A DNA stretch of 64,000 nt from Desulfosporosinus nitroreducens (GTDB lineage Bacteria > Bacillota > Desulfitobacteriia > Desulfitobacteriales > Desulfitobacteriaceae), in NCBI RefSeq assembly GCF_023897015.1, contig NZ_JAMHFY010000003.1, positions 186,001 to 250,000 of the forward strand, in the 5' to 3' direction. Of the stretch, positions 51,920 to 60,697 are shown in pieces; the stretch's first letter is position 1; each line of letters begins with the position of its first letter. The notes beneath the pieces were generated by a model, which made no database searches, was not told the origin of the DNA, and saw nothing but the letters and a program-made list of their open reading frames with translations. The position numbers were made by a program, and so were the translations under genes.

Positions 51920-52429
51920 ATGAAAGAATTAATTGACACATGTTTGTCGGATTTCAAATTGCGATTCGCTGAAATTGAAGATGTTTCACTTATTTTAGGT
52001 TTTATTAAGGAATTGGCAGACTATGAAAAAATGTTGCCTGAAGTTGTAGCTACTGAAGAAGTTTTAAGAGAATCTCTCTTTAAACAAAAAAATGCAGAGG
52101 TGATTATTGGGGAATACAAAAATGAACCAGCAGCTTTCGCCTTGTTTTTCCACAACTTTTCTACATTTTTAGGAAGACCCGGTATATACTTGGAAGATTT
52201 ATACGTTAAACCTGAAATGAGAGAAAAAGGGATGGGGAAGATTATCTTGTCATACCTGGCTAAATTAGCTATTGACAGAAAATGTGGCAGATTGGAATGG
52301 TGGTGTTTAGATTGGAACGAGCCTTCGATTAAATTCTACAAAAAGGTTGGGGCAGTTTCCATGGATGATTGGACGGTATACCGAGTAGCGGATGAAGCTT
52401 TGTATAAACTAGCGAGCGATTCGAATTAG
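51920..52429 (+). CDS. GNAT acetyltransferase, diamine (spermidine/spermine) N-acetyltransferase-like
   Basis: 169 residues. The acetyl-CoA-binding Q/RxxGxG/A equivalent is EMREKGMGKIILSYLA; LEDLYVKPE and WWCLDWNEPSIKFYKKVGA are strongly like the SSAT/thialysine acetyltransferase group, which acetylates diamines or small polyamines. AAGGAGAGAG lies six bases before the ATG. It is divergent from cax and ends with a terminator at 52483. Confidence 0.92.
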   Translation: MKELIDTCLSDFKLRFAEIEDVSLILGFIKELADYEKMLPEVVATEEVLRESLFKQKNAEVIIGEYKNEPAAFALFFHNFSTFLGRPGIYLEDLYVKPEMREKGMGKIILSYLAKLAIDRKCGRLEWWCLDWNEPSIKFYKKVGAVSMDDWTVYRVADEALYKLASDSN

Positions 52430-52482
52430 TAGGATAAAGGCCAGAAGTTGGGTTAAGCAATTTCAAGAATTAAAGATGAAAC

Positions 52483-52520
52483 AAGGCTGGAATGCGCTAA
52501 GAGCTTCCAGCCTTATTTTA
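52483..52520 (+). terminator. Terminator after the diamine acetyltransferase-like gene
   Basis: AAGGCTGGAA (52483-52492) pairs with TTCCAGCCTT (52505-52514), followed by ATTTTA. Shares the ACAAGGCTGGAA sequence with 34760. Confidence 0.9.
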
Positions 52521-52621
52521 TTAAATTTGAAAGTCCTGGCAGAGACGATATGGCAGGCTGTATTTAACTATAAGTACAAAAATGAGGACTGAGTAACTAT
52601 ACGTTGAGTAACACAAGAGTG

Positions 52622-53551
52622 TTATTTTAGAAAGCCATTAAGGATGGTATCTTCTGCTTCCTGCTCTGAGAATCCCAGAGACATTAATTTGATTAACTGT
52701 TCCGATTCTATTCTGCCAATGGCGGCCTCATGAACAAGCTGTGCTTCACTATGATGAGCAGAAATCCTCGGTGTAGAAAGAACCTGAGCATTATGCATGA
52801 TTATGGCATCACATTGTATATGACCACGACCTTTATTTCGGCCAATAAGATCAAAATAAAATACTTGCTTTGAATCGTTTTGAGCAACCGAACGGGAAAT
52901 TATTTGTGCGGAAGAATCTACTCCTAATAATTCTACGGTTATATTTGATTCAGCTTCTTGATCTTGATAGGTGAGAAGCCTTTCAGTAACTACGAGCTTT
53001 GCATTATCCATTAGACGAATTTCTGTATCCCGTTTTGTTTGGTCAATCCCTTTTATTTGGATCAGTTCTAGTTCGACTGCAGCACCCTCTTCTACTTCGA
53101 TAATCGTCTTAGGATTTAAAACTCGTTGGCCTTTTCCCTCACCTTGCCCGTAGTGCTTTTCTACATATTTCAGTTTGGCGCCTTTTCGAACAAAAAAAGT
53201 GTGAATTCCGTCGTGCTGAGATTTGTGGTGTCCTGAATTATGTATTCCACATCCAGCAACAATCACAACGTCTGAATATTCGCCAACCTCAAAGGTATTA
53301 TAAACAACATCATTAATGTTTTCTTCTGTAACAATAACCGGAATATGAACGCTTTCTCCTTTTGTGTAGGGTTTTATGATCACGTCAATTCCTGACTTGT
53401 CAGTTTTGGTGATAATGTCAATATTAGCAGTTGTATTGCGCTGAACTCCAGCTCCGTTTTTACGAATGTTAAAAGCCCCTTGTGGAATCTCATGAAGATC
53501 GGCCACTTTCTCCAGCATCAGCTTATCCAACGCATTCAGCACTTTGACCAA
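52622..53551 (-). CDS. sufB: SufB/SmsB-like Fe-S cluster scaffold protein
   Basis: 309 residues, SufB/SufD beta-helix core (about 80-290): VVIVAGCGIHNSG, IHTFFVRKGAKLKYVEKHYGQGEGKGQRVLNP, DSKQVFYFDLIGRNKGRGHIQCDAI, RISAHHSEAQLVHEAAIGRIESEQLIKLMSLGFSEQEAE. The length is shorter than classical SufB (about 465), as in the minimal SmsCB or SufBC systems of methanogens and clostridia. One scaffold gene only, no sufD. The start overlaps the sufC end by 29 bases, so they are translationally coupled. The conserved GH-Q and Cys (VAGCG) could hold the cluster. Confidence 0.93.
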   Translation of the reverse strand: MVKVLNALDKLMLEKVADLHEIPQGAFNIRKNGAGVQRNTTANIDIITKTDKSGIDVIIKPYTKGESVHIPVIVTEENINDVVYNTFEVGEYSDVVIVAGCGIHNSGHHKSQHDGIHTFFVRKGAKLKYVEKHYGQGEGKGQRVLNPKTIIEVEEGAAVELELIQIKGIDQTKRDTEIRLMDNAKLVVTERLLTYQDQEAESNITVELLGVDSSAQIISRSVAQNDSKQVFYFDLIGRNKGRGHIQCDAIIMHNAQVLSTPRISAHHSEAQLVHEAAIGRIESEQLIKLMSLGFSEQEAEDTILNGFLK

Positions 53552-54275
53552 CCCCTTTCACACATTTAGTACTACATGCACAAGAATCATTATTCATAAT
53601 TCCAGCAAGGATTATATCACGTTCCGATTGCGCGCTCACCATGCCACTGGACATAATGATTATTTCATCGGCGAGCTCCATAATGCGTTCTTGATGAGAG
53701 ATGAGGATGATTGTTGTATCATATTTCATATGAATATTTCTAAAGGTTTCAGCGAGTTTTTGAAAACTCCATAAATCAATCCCTGCTTCAGGTTCATCGA
53801 ATACCGCGATTTTTAGATTTCTCGCAAGTACAGTGGCGATTTCAATTCTCTTCATTTCTCCGCCTGAGAGACTGGCATCCACATCCCTGTTCAGATAGTC
53901 CTGTGCGCACAATCCAACATCATAGAGGAGATCACAGATATTTACTTTTTCCGGATTATGTGAGGCCGCCATTTTTAGTAGTTCCCTGACTTTTATTCCT
54001 TTAAAGCGTGGGGGACTTTGAAAAGCATAGCCAATACCCATACGAGCTCTCTCAGTAATACTCATAGATGTAATATCTTGTCCATCAAGTAGGATTTGGC
54101 CTGAGGTAGGATTATAGACACCCATAATAATTTTGGCCAGAGACGATTTGCCTCCGCCATTTGGACCAGTAACAACATATATTTTTTTCTCATAAAACTT
54201 TAAATTGATATTCTTGAGAATCTCAAAACCTTTATCTCCTTGTATTTCTAGAGATACTTTTTGTAGCTCAAGCAT
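53523..54275 (-). CDS. sufC: SufC/SmsC-type ABC ATPase with Cys-rich tail
   Basis: 250 residues. Walker A GPNGGGKSSLAKI, Q-loop, signature LSGGEMKRIEIATVLA, Walker B IAVFDEPEAGIDLWS, and switch SHQERI. It supplies ATP-driven conformational change for Fe-S cluster assembly on SufB. Beyond the usual SufC end (about residue 222) a tail carries CACSTKC and a further Cys (QSAEC): four Cys within 20 residues. GGAGGAG precedes the ATG by five bases. The two-gene sufCB operon is the whole local Fe-S assembly system; no cysteine desulfurase is nearby. Confidence 0.94.
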   Translation of the reverse strand: MLELQKVSLEIQGDKGFEILKNINLKFYEKKIYVVTGPNGGGKSSLAKIIMGVYNPTSGQILLDGQDITSMSITERARMGIGYAFQSPPRFKGIKVRELLKMAASHNPEKVNICDLLYDVGLCAQDYLNRDVDASLSGGEMKRIEIATVLARNLKIAVFDEPEAGIDLWSFQKLAETFRNIHMKYDTTIILISHQERIMELADEIIIMSSGMVSAQSERDIILAGIMNNDSCACSTKCVKGVGQSAECVG

Positions 54276-54325
54276 TCATACTCCTCCTTTGTGTCGACAT
54301 GCCTATGTTCAACAATAACATAATT

Positions 54326-54341
54326 CTACAATTTATTGTAG
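54326..54341. promoter_or_regulatory. Dyad upstream of sufC
   Basis: CTACAATTTATTGTAG, with CTACA/TGTAG arms and a nearly symmetric centre, in an AT-rich region about 50 bases upstream of the sufC start. Outer AATT/AATT symmetry extends it. A binding site for a Fe-S-responsive (Rrf2-type) regulator is possible but not shown. Confidence 0.4.
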
Positions 54342-54435
54342 TTGAATTATAAAAGTAGTTCATATAAAAAAGGCTGAAAGCGGGAGCGCTAACAACTTCC
54401 TGTGAAAAACTCTAAGTAATAACTTTTATGTAGGG

Positions 54436-54456
54436 CAACGGCCAAAGAGGCCGCTG
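54436..54456 (-). terminator. Hairpin after the 86-residue hypothetical gene
   Basis: Minus strand CAGCGGCC, 5-nt loop, GGCCGTTG; no clear T-run, so termination is uncertain. Confidence 0.4.
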
Positions 54457-54463
54457 CAGATTA

Positions 54464-54724
54464 CTAAGCGAATTCCACTCTTCCACCAGCTGATTGAACT
54501 GCACTAACGATAGAATCCAGATTCATAGCGTTACCAGATCCGCCACCGAGGAAAGGCAAACGAATAATTAAGCAAATTCCACTAGGTGAAGCAACCTCAA
54601 CAAGGTTTAATAGATTGATAACAGCGCCGGGCGGTATAAAAATTCGCAACAGTGTTCCAGGAAGTTGACCGCATTGGGGTATAACAGGTTTTGGTTTGCA
54701 GATATTAGATCTTCGGTAAAGCAT
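54464..54724 (-). CDS. Hypothetical protein, 86 residues
   Basis: ATG 54724 with AAGGGGAGTGATGTT directly ahead (MLYRRSNICKPKPVIPQCG). A longer frame begins 14 codons earlier without a ribosome-binding site. The product has two Cys in the first 20 residues, Pro- and Gly-rich turns, two hydrophobic beta-like stretches (TLLRIFIPPGAVINLLNLVEV, GICLIIRLPFLGGG) and a final VSAVQSAGGRVEFA. No family recognised; small Cys/Gly/Pro-rich proteins of this shape occur among spore-coat proteins, but that is only a guess. Confidence 0.7.
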   Translation of the reverse strand: MLYRRSNICKPKPVIPQCGQLPGTLLRIFIPPGAVINLLNLVEVASPSGICLIIRLPFLGGGSGNAMNLDSIVSAVQSAGGRVEFA

Positions 54725-54946
54725 AACATCACTCCCCTTATTCATAGGACTGTTTGCACAGTCCATAAGACGACTAACACTAGAGGAAGAATGTTACGGA
54801 AGTGAAAGATCTTGCCTTACCTGGTTTATAGTATGATTGATTGTCCAATAAGGTTACACCTGTAAAATGTGTTTTTTAAAACGTTCTCTTAATCACTGCC
54901 TTTGAGGATACGTTTCATAAGAAACGGATGCAATCCCGCATCTTCT

Positions 54947-55588
54947 TTACAGAGTATTGCTAATCCATTCAATAAATGATTCAACCATCTCAAAGGCGCA
55001 GACAGGATTAGCAGCCAACACTTTATGGATCTGTGCGGTTTCAGCCCAAAGCGCACTAATGGATAAAACACCCACTTCCTTAGCAGCATGTACATCATAT
55101 GCTATGTCACCCACATAAGCGACTTCTTCAGGTGAAAAATGCCAAAGATCCAGGATTTGGCGAATATGATCGGGTTTACTGGCTCGATGCTCTGAACCGG
55201 TTATAATTTTTTCGAAAAAATGTTCTAATCCCGAGTGCTTTAAAGATATTTCCATGCTTCCAGCACCCTTGCCGGATACAAGGGCTAACTTAATTTTTCG
55301 TTCTTGCAGGAGATTCAGAGCTTCAATTATACCTGGAAAGGGCTCAGCATAGTCTACATGAAGACGGTCATATTCGTCTAGATAAAACTGCAGACTTTCC
55401 CTCCATAAATCTGGATAAAGTTTCTTGAAGATTCCTTCCTCAGATGGCCCAAATAAGGAAGATAATTCTTTGTCAGAGTATTCACGACCAGAAAACTTTA
55501 ATAGCGTACGACCAAAACTAGTTCGTACGACTGGCAGTGAATTGATTAATGTCCCGTCCAGATCAAAAATAAATCCTTTAAGTTTCAT
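54947..55588 (-). CDS. HAD-family hydrolase (phosphoglycolate phosphatase-like)
   Basis: 213 residues. Motif I FDLDGTLINS (Asp9 nucleophile, Asp11), cap region with FSGREYSDKELSSLFGPSEEGIFKKL, motif II VSGKGAG, motif III Lys in HRASKPDHIR, motif IV YVGDIAYDVHAA. The Gph/PpaX-type subfamily I cap fits phosphoglycolate or pyrophosphate hydrolysis. AAAGGAG precedes the ATG. Single gene. Confidence 0.93.
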   Translation of the reverse strand: MKLKGFIFDLDGTLINSLPVVRTSFGRTLLKFSGREYSDKELSSLFGPSEEGIFKKLYPDLWRESLQFYLDEYDRLHVDYAEPFPGIIEALNLLQERKIKLALVSGKGAGSMEISLKHSGLEHFFEKIITGSEHRASKPDHIRQILDLWHFSPEEVAYVGDIAYDVHAAKEVGVLSISALWAETAQIHKVLAANPVCAFEMVESFIEWISNTL

Positions 55589-55722
55589 ATATACTCCTTT
55601 AACTTATTAGCATCTCTGACTATTTCTGTTATTTTATAACATATTAAATACAAATACCATACCTGCTAATGATAAGTGAATGGTCGTTTTTTGGATATTA
55701 GTAAAAAAAGTTTAAATGTTCT

Positions 55723-57357
55723 TTGAGGCCTTGGAAAAAGAGTCTAATTGGTTTGATTTATGAATACTATAGATTGTACAAGTTAGCAGACAAGTATAAA
55801 GGATGTGTTAAGTTGGAGTCTAATTCTAATCTTAAGGCAAACTTATTTTACTTAGATAATGGTTATTATCTGTCTAAAAACGATCCATTATTTTGGAAGA
55901 AGCTATTGCAGAGGCAAGCCGACAATGGGGAAGCAATGTTTCACGTTGGAATGGACGCAGAGTTAGAGGCCAAGAAATACTTAGAGAAATTCTACACCAC
56001 AAGAATAGACAAGTATTTAATTTTATATCACAAGGCAGTAACACGCTCTTTTAATTTAGTAAAACATTCTTTCAACAAAGGGTTTGTACCTGCTAGAATA
56101 GAAGCGCTAAGAATTGAGCGAGAGATGAAACTAACTGAAAAGAAAATATCTGAGATTACTAAACCTGCGAGATTTAGTAACAAACAAATAATCCTGTTGT
56201 TTATTACAGCCATTATCTTCAGCGTTCTTGGGGCGTTCCTTTTCTTGCCGTTTGAAGAATCAAGAACGCTGAATTATTCTAACCACAATTATACTTATAT
56301 GTTGCCTTATGAAATTATAGAGATGAAGCCCAACAGTATTGCGTTTCTCCCTAAAAATCAATCTGTCATAATCATTCCCGAAAAAGATTTGAACAGAGAA
56401 AAACTAGTTAATGAACTTGTTGGAAAGCTAAAAATAGAATACGAGTTGAATCCCAGAACTGCCAAACAAGTATTGGCGATGGACGAAAAGAGTAATGAAA
56501 TTGGTATGGCAGTATGGGAAGGCGGAGATAGGAATATCCAAGTTTATATTTATCTTCCAGACAATCAGGTTGCCATGAATAACAAAGAACGTCAATTATG
56601 GGAGACTGCAACTGTAGTTAGGAGTGCTTTATACCAGTTTGTTAAGGAAAATGGGTATATGCCTAAAGATTTAAAGGTTCTCGGTCAGGCGTTCCCTTAT
56701 AATTATTTAACCGAATTACCCAAGGAACCCTACGAGTTAAAGAATGCTGTCACTACTTTTCCGACAAGAGACGGGGGGTGGCTTTTTTCGCTTGTAGAGT
56801 TATCGAATGAAAAGGACTTAGTTTCTGTAGTGAAAGATGCCCTAAAGCCTAATCTTCTCTATGATAAGGATATTCCTTTTATGCCCCTGTCCATTGCCAT
56901 TGATAAGGAAAGTAATAGTTTATCCGTTATATCAGAAGATAAAATTATTCGTAACTATAAGGTTGCCCTGGGTAAAGCTGACACAACTCCAGAAGGGATT
57001 CTGCGCATATCCAAAAAGGTTGTGAATCCGGATAAGAATATTCTTAAAGCAGATAATGTGTATGGGACAAGAGCAATGGAATTGTCAAATATGAATTATG
57101 CAATACATGGTACGAATACTCCTGCGACTATTGGTGAAAATGTTTCTCAGGGCTGCATTCGATTGAATAATTCGGACATGGAAGAATTATATGCGATGAT
57201 ACCGCTCAATACAGCTGTTGAAATATCGAAGAATTTATCTCTGAAGAATCCGAAGGAAAAGGAATGGATCCTTTATTCCCCTAATAAGAACCTCTATAAC
57301 TCCCTTGGTGATCCAATGGAAGAAGACCTCTTTACCAAGTATCATTGGGCTAATTAA
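55723..57357 (+). CDS. Membrane-anchored L,D-transpeptidase (YkuD) with large N-terminal cytoplasmic domain
   Basis: Up to 544 residues from TTG 55723. No good ribosome-binding site supports this start; TTG 55813 (AAAGGA ahead) would give a protein 30 residues shorter. Residues about 1-150 are soluble and Lys/Glu-rich with no family seen, one helix at about 155-177 spans the membrane, then an extracytoplasmic linker domain, and the C-terminal YkuD domain (about 385-505) with His462 (YAIHGTNTPATIG) and catalytic Cys478 (SQGCIRLNNSD). It forms 3-3 cross-links or tethers in the cell wall. It follows a divergent HAD gene. Confidence 0.88.
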   Translation: MRPWKKSLIGLIYEYYRLYKLADKYKGCVKLESNSNLKANLFYLDNGYYLSKNDPLFWKKLLQRQADNGEAMFHVGMDAELEAKKYLEKFYTTRIDKYLILYHKAVTRSFNLVKHSFNKGFVPARIEALRIEREMKLTEKKISEITKPARFSNKQIILLFITAIIFSVLGAFLFLPFEESRTLNYSNHNYTYMLPYEIIEMKPNSIAFLPKNQSVIIIPEKDLNREKLVNELVGKLKIEYELNPRTAKQVLAMDEKSNEIGMAVWEGGDRNIQVYIYLPDNQVAMNNKERQLWETATVVRSALYQFVKENGYMPKDLKVLGQAFPYNYLTELPKEPYELKNAVTTFPTRDGGWLFSLVELSNEKDLVSVVKDALKPNLLYDKDIPFMPLSIAIDKESNSLSVISEDKIIRNYKVALGKADTTPEGILRISKKVVNPDKNILKADNVYGTRAMELSNMNYAIHGTNTPATIGENVSQGCIRLNNSDMEELYAMIPLNTAVEISKNLSLKNPKEKEWILYSPNKNLYNSLGDPMEEDLFTKYHWAN

Positions 57358-57899
57358 ATTAAGTCTAACAAGTGAATTAGAGTAAACTAGAATAGATGTA
57401 ATAATTACCAGAGTATTATAAGTGACTTAGTTTATACTATTGATTATAAGGGTACGTATTGGTTGAGCCAAGATTTATATATGCTCCTCAAGGGGTGTAT
57501 AATTAATCGGCCAAAGACTTTATATAAGGTGATAAACGCTTATATAAAATCGGAGGGAAGATTTTCAAGGGTGGGGAAAAGCTTTTTTGCAGTCCACAAG
57601 GATTGTTTTAAGAAGGTTCCAACTTATCCTAAAAAATCGAGCTAAGACTTTATTAGGTGTTGAGTTTTTCTTACTCAACCATATGTCTGAGGATATATGC
57701 ATGTGTAAGAAATCCGGTTATATTCAGCCGAGAGGGTGTGTGTAGCTGGGTAGATATCTTATAAGGTTGAACAAACCATCAATTTGAGTGGTGATTTGCT
57801 CAATTATTATCGTAAGATAATAGTTAGGGTAATAAACGATTTTAATTGGTGTTAGGTGAGATCAGTACGTGCTCTTATTTATAAACCCCTAGAAATTTA
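57358..57899. other. 540-bp intergenic region with structured segments
   Basis: A 60-codon frame (57463-57645, TTG start) has no clear ribosome-binding site and an unremarkable product; I do not call it. At about 57803-57820 the hairpin TATTATC-GTAA-GATAATA has a GNRA-type tetraloop, and CAGC...GCTG pairing is possible at about 57724-57747. A small RNA is conceivable; no known family was recognised. Confidence 0.4.
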
Positions 57900-57924
57900 A
57901 ATGCCAGCACATTGTGCTGGCATT
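57900..57924. terminator. Terminator-like hairpin downstream of the ArAE-type gene
   Basis: AATGCCAGCAC (57900-57910) / GTGCTGGCATT (57914-57924), 3-nt loop. On the minus strand it is followed by TTAAATTTCT; it lies 24 bases beyond the stop of the minus-strand gene. Confidence 0.7.
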
Positions 57925-57947
57925 CGATGTTTAGGAGCATAAGGGAA

Positions 57948-59033
57948 TCAGACACTTTTCTTTAGTTTCTTTTCAGATTGTTTGTTAATCATATTCAGCA
58001 AGTTTATGGTACGCCGATTTGCCCAACGCAGTTCAGTTGCAACAACAGATACTTCCATTAAAGCCCGTAAATAGAAGACCCCACAAACTTTACGATTCCA
58101 ATCATCAATGGCACGGTCAAATGATTCCCAATACCCTATATCCTCCGTATAAGAACCGGAACCTTTCTTCTCGGTAACTCCAGAGGAGAGAGAGTCAATA
58201 AGTCCGGCAAGCTTCTCATATCCAAGAGACAAGATATCCAGAATTTCTTTGAATTCCGCCGTGATCTCTTGCAGTTCTTCGGGGGAATAGGACTCTCTTC
58301 TTCTTGTTACTCGTTGTGCAGTCATTTGATTAATGCTTTCTCCGCGTTCGATAAAGCCTCGACAGATCTCCAATAGTCGTTCAATAAAGGGAGGATGATC
58401 GTCCATTGTCATTTCTTCTCTGGCATGCTCGTAGAGGTTAGTCACCTCATCAAGCAGGTTTTGTTGCTCTTGAGGATCAGGCCTCTGATAGTAGGTGAAA
58501 TTTCCTGCATGAATGAAGGTGTTAAGGCTTTCTAAGAAATACTTTGATGTGAGTTGGACAAGATCGTTTAGAGTACTCATAAATTTGGATTTATATCTTG
58601 GCGGGGCCAGAATTCGGTTAATAAGTAAGGCCACCCCAAGACCGACAAAGATACTGAGGGATCGGGAAAGAGCGTGGATAAGAAAGGTTTCTCGAGGAGA
58701 ATCGAGGATGAATATGATTGAGACAATTCCCATAACGATTCCGTTAGGCCAACCTATCCAGTTGCAAAAGATAATAAGAAATACAACCGTAGTGCCTATG
58801 AAAATGGGATTTGTACCAAAGAGCAAACCCATAATTAGGGAAAAAACGATGGCCAGCAAATGGACGCCAATCTGTTCCCAGGCATTATTTATTGATTTGC
58901 TAACAGAAGGCTGCATATTTACCACTGCGGTAATGGCTGCAAAAGACGCAGGTTCAATACTAAATACATTACAGATAAAGAGTGTTGTGGCGACAGCAAG
59001 TCCGGTTTTGACAGTTCGTGCTCCAATAAGCAT
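57948..59033 (-). CDS. Aromatic-acid exporter-like membrane protein (ArAE_1/YgaE/FUSC type)
   Basis: 361 residues. Four or five membrane helices in the first 145 residues (IGARTVKTGLAVATTLFICNVF, EPASFAAITAVVNMQPSVSKSINNAWEQIG, LALLINR-like end with LGVALLINRILAPP) and a helical cytoplasmic C-terminal half. The pattern is that of the Firmicute ArAE_1 family (PF06081), related to exporters of aromatic acids such as AaeB; function in this group is not proven. Single gene. Confidence 0.9.
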   Translation of the reverse strand: MLIGARTVKTGLAVATTLFICNVFSIEPASFAAITAVVNMQPSVSKSINNAWEQIGVHLLAIVFSLIMGLLFGTNPIFIGTTVVFLIIFCNWIGWPNGIVMGIVSIIFILDSPRETFLIHALSRSLSIFVGLGVALLINRILAPPRYKSKFMSTLNDLVQLTSKYFLESLNTFIHAGNFTYYQRPDPQEQQNLLDEVTNLYEHAREEMTMDDHPPFIERLLEICRGFIERGESINQMTAQRVTRRRESYSPEELQEITAEFKEILDILSLGYEKLAGLIDSLSSGVTEKKGSGSYTEDIGYWESFDRAIDDWNRKVCGVFYLRALMEVSVVATELRWANRRTINLLNMINKQSEKKLKKSV

Positions 59034-59351
59034 AATTATTTCCCGCCTTTGAGCTAGTAATTGAAATAGTTTATCACATATTGGTCAGGAAATAAATTAG
59101 TCAATTCTCGATGAGGGTGAATCTTTTTGGCCAAATTATCAAGGAATCATTTTGTAAAAGAAGGGGACAATGTTGCTTATAAGGAAAACTATTATCTCTA
59201 TATTATTGATATAAATAAAGGAATTTTAGTATACCTTGCCGAATAGCAGTACGTTATTCATAATGTACTAAAATAAGAAAATTAAACCATTAAACTAGAA
59301 GTAAGATAAGTTTGCTTATTTTGGGCTAAGGGGAAGGAGAACACAAAAGCT
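59034..59351. other. Upstream region of the trk operon
   Basis: A near-perfect dyad AGTACGTTAT / ATAATGTACT (59248-59269) lies about 80 bases before trkA. There is no ydaO-type c-di-AMP riboswitch pattern that I can recognise. GGGGAAGGAG before the ATG is the ribosome-binding site. Confidence 0.5.
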
Positions 59352-60683
59352 ATGCGCATTGTCATAGTTGGAGCCGGAAAAGTTGGATTTAGTTTGGCCC
59401 AGCGATTATCTGAAGAGGGACATGAAATTACAGTGATTGAGCAGGATGAAGAGCGACGTCTCATCGTTCAGAACAGCTTGGATGTAATGACGATCAGCGG
59501 TAACGGAGCTAGTCCCCAAATTCTTGCGGATTTCGGTTTGTTGAAAGCGGACCTAATGGTTGCAGTAACGGATCGGGATGAAGTTAATATGATCGCCTGT
59601 ATGGCAGCCAAACAAGCAGGGATATCCCGAACCATTGCTCGTGTAAGAAATCAGGAATACGCAGGGAGAAATCAGCTTGATTTTAATAAAGCCTTGGGGA
59701 TAGACTTGACGATCAATCCGGAAATGGTAACAGCGGTTGAAATTAGTCGCATTCTTCTCACACCTGCGGCTTTGGATGTTGAAGATTTCGGAGATGGTAA
59801 AGTACGCTTATTGGAAGTTCGGGTTAGAGCTGAGTCTCCGTATGTCAATATAGAACTTAAGAGATTGACTTTACCGGATCAAATACTCGTTGTTGGAATT
59901 CTACGTCAGAATCGAATGATAATACCCCATGGCACGGATTGCTTGTTACCGCAGGACAGTGTTTTTTTTGTTGGGGCACAGGCTGCTATTGAGGAATTCA
60001 GCGAACATTTCTCGGAGACAAAAACAAAGATACAACGTGTAATGATCATTGGGGCTGGTCGCATCGGGAGACATCTGGCAAAAATCTTAGATCAGGTAGG
60101 AATTTCAGTAAAAGTCATTGAGAAAAGTCGAGAACGCTGCAATGAATTGGCCAAGATCATAGATAAGGGACTTGTGCTCTGTGGTGATGGCACGGATATT
60201 GATCTGTTAATCGAAGAAGGGGTTGGGGAAACAGATGCTGTGGTTTGCCTAACGAGCGATGATAAACTGAATTTATTACTTGCCCTTTTAGCTAAAGACT
60301 TGGGAACCCAAAAGACGATAGTCCGTGTAGGTCGTTCTGAATATATGTCTCTCATGGGTAAAGTGGGAGTTGATGTGATTCTTTCTCCAAGACTCCTAAC
60401 TGCTGGAGTTATTTTGCGCCAGGTACGTCAAGGGGAAGTCGTTTCTGTGTCTCTGTTGGAAGGTGCCAAAGCGGAAGCAATGGAAATTGTGGTTTCTGCA
60501 AAGTCTTCAATTATTGGTCGTAAACTTAAAGATGCAAAAATTCCAGACAATATTTTGATTGGTGCTCTTGTTCGAGGAAATGAACTTATTATTCCTGATG
60601 GAAACACGATACTTCAAGCCGGAGATCGCGTTGTAATCTTTACGCTCCCAAATTTAGTTAAAAAAATATGTAAAACATTTTAA
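59352..60683 (+). CDS. trkA: Trk potassium-uptake regulatory subunit TrkA
   Basis: 443 residues, duplicated RCK design: RCK_N 1 (IVGAGKVGFSLAQRLSEEGHEITVIEQDEE), RCK_C 1 (about 140-220), RCK_N 2 (IIGAGRIGRHLAKILDQVGISVKVIEKSRE), RCK_C 2 (about 375-440). The GxGxxG loops bind NAD(H) or ATP and gate the TrkH channel. AAGGAGAAC lies upstream. trkH starts 14 bases after the stop. The two form the trkAH operon for K+ import. Confidence 0.96.
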   Translation: MRIVIVGAGKVGFSLAQRLSEEGHEITVIEQDEERRLIVQNSLDVMTISGNGASPQILADFGLLKADLMVAVTDRDEVNMIACMAAKQAGISRTIARVRNQEYAGRNQLDFNKALGIDLTINPEMVTAVEISRILLTPAALDVEDFGDGKVRLLEVRVRAESPYVNIELKRLTLPDQILVVGILRQNRMIIPHGTDCLLPQDSVFFVGAQAAIEEFSEHFSETKTKIQRVMIIGAGRIGRHLAKILDQVGISVKVIEKSRERCNELAKIIDKGLVLCGDGTDIDLLIEEGVGETDAVVCLTSDDKLNLLLALLAKDLGTQKTIVRVGRSEYMSLMGKVGVDVILSPRLLTAGVILRQVRQGEVVSVSLLEGAKAEAMEIVVSAKSSIIGRKLKDAKIPDNILIGALVRGNELIIPDGNTILQAGDRVVIFTLPNLVKKICKTF

Positions 60684-60697
60684 GGCAGGGTAAGAAA

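Noticed and set aside
57463-57645. 60-codon reading frame starting at TTG
   Set aside because: No convincing ribosome-binding site, no recognised motif, no conserved context; kept only as a remark in the intergenic entry.
59034-59351. c-di-AMP (ydaO) riboswitch before trkAH
   Set aside because: The conserved ydaO sequence blocks are not recognisable and the region is AT-rich with only one short dyad.
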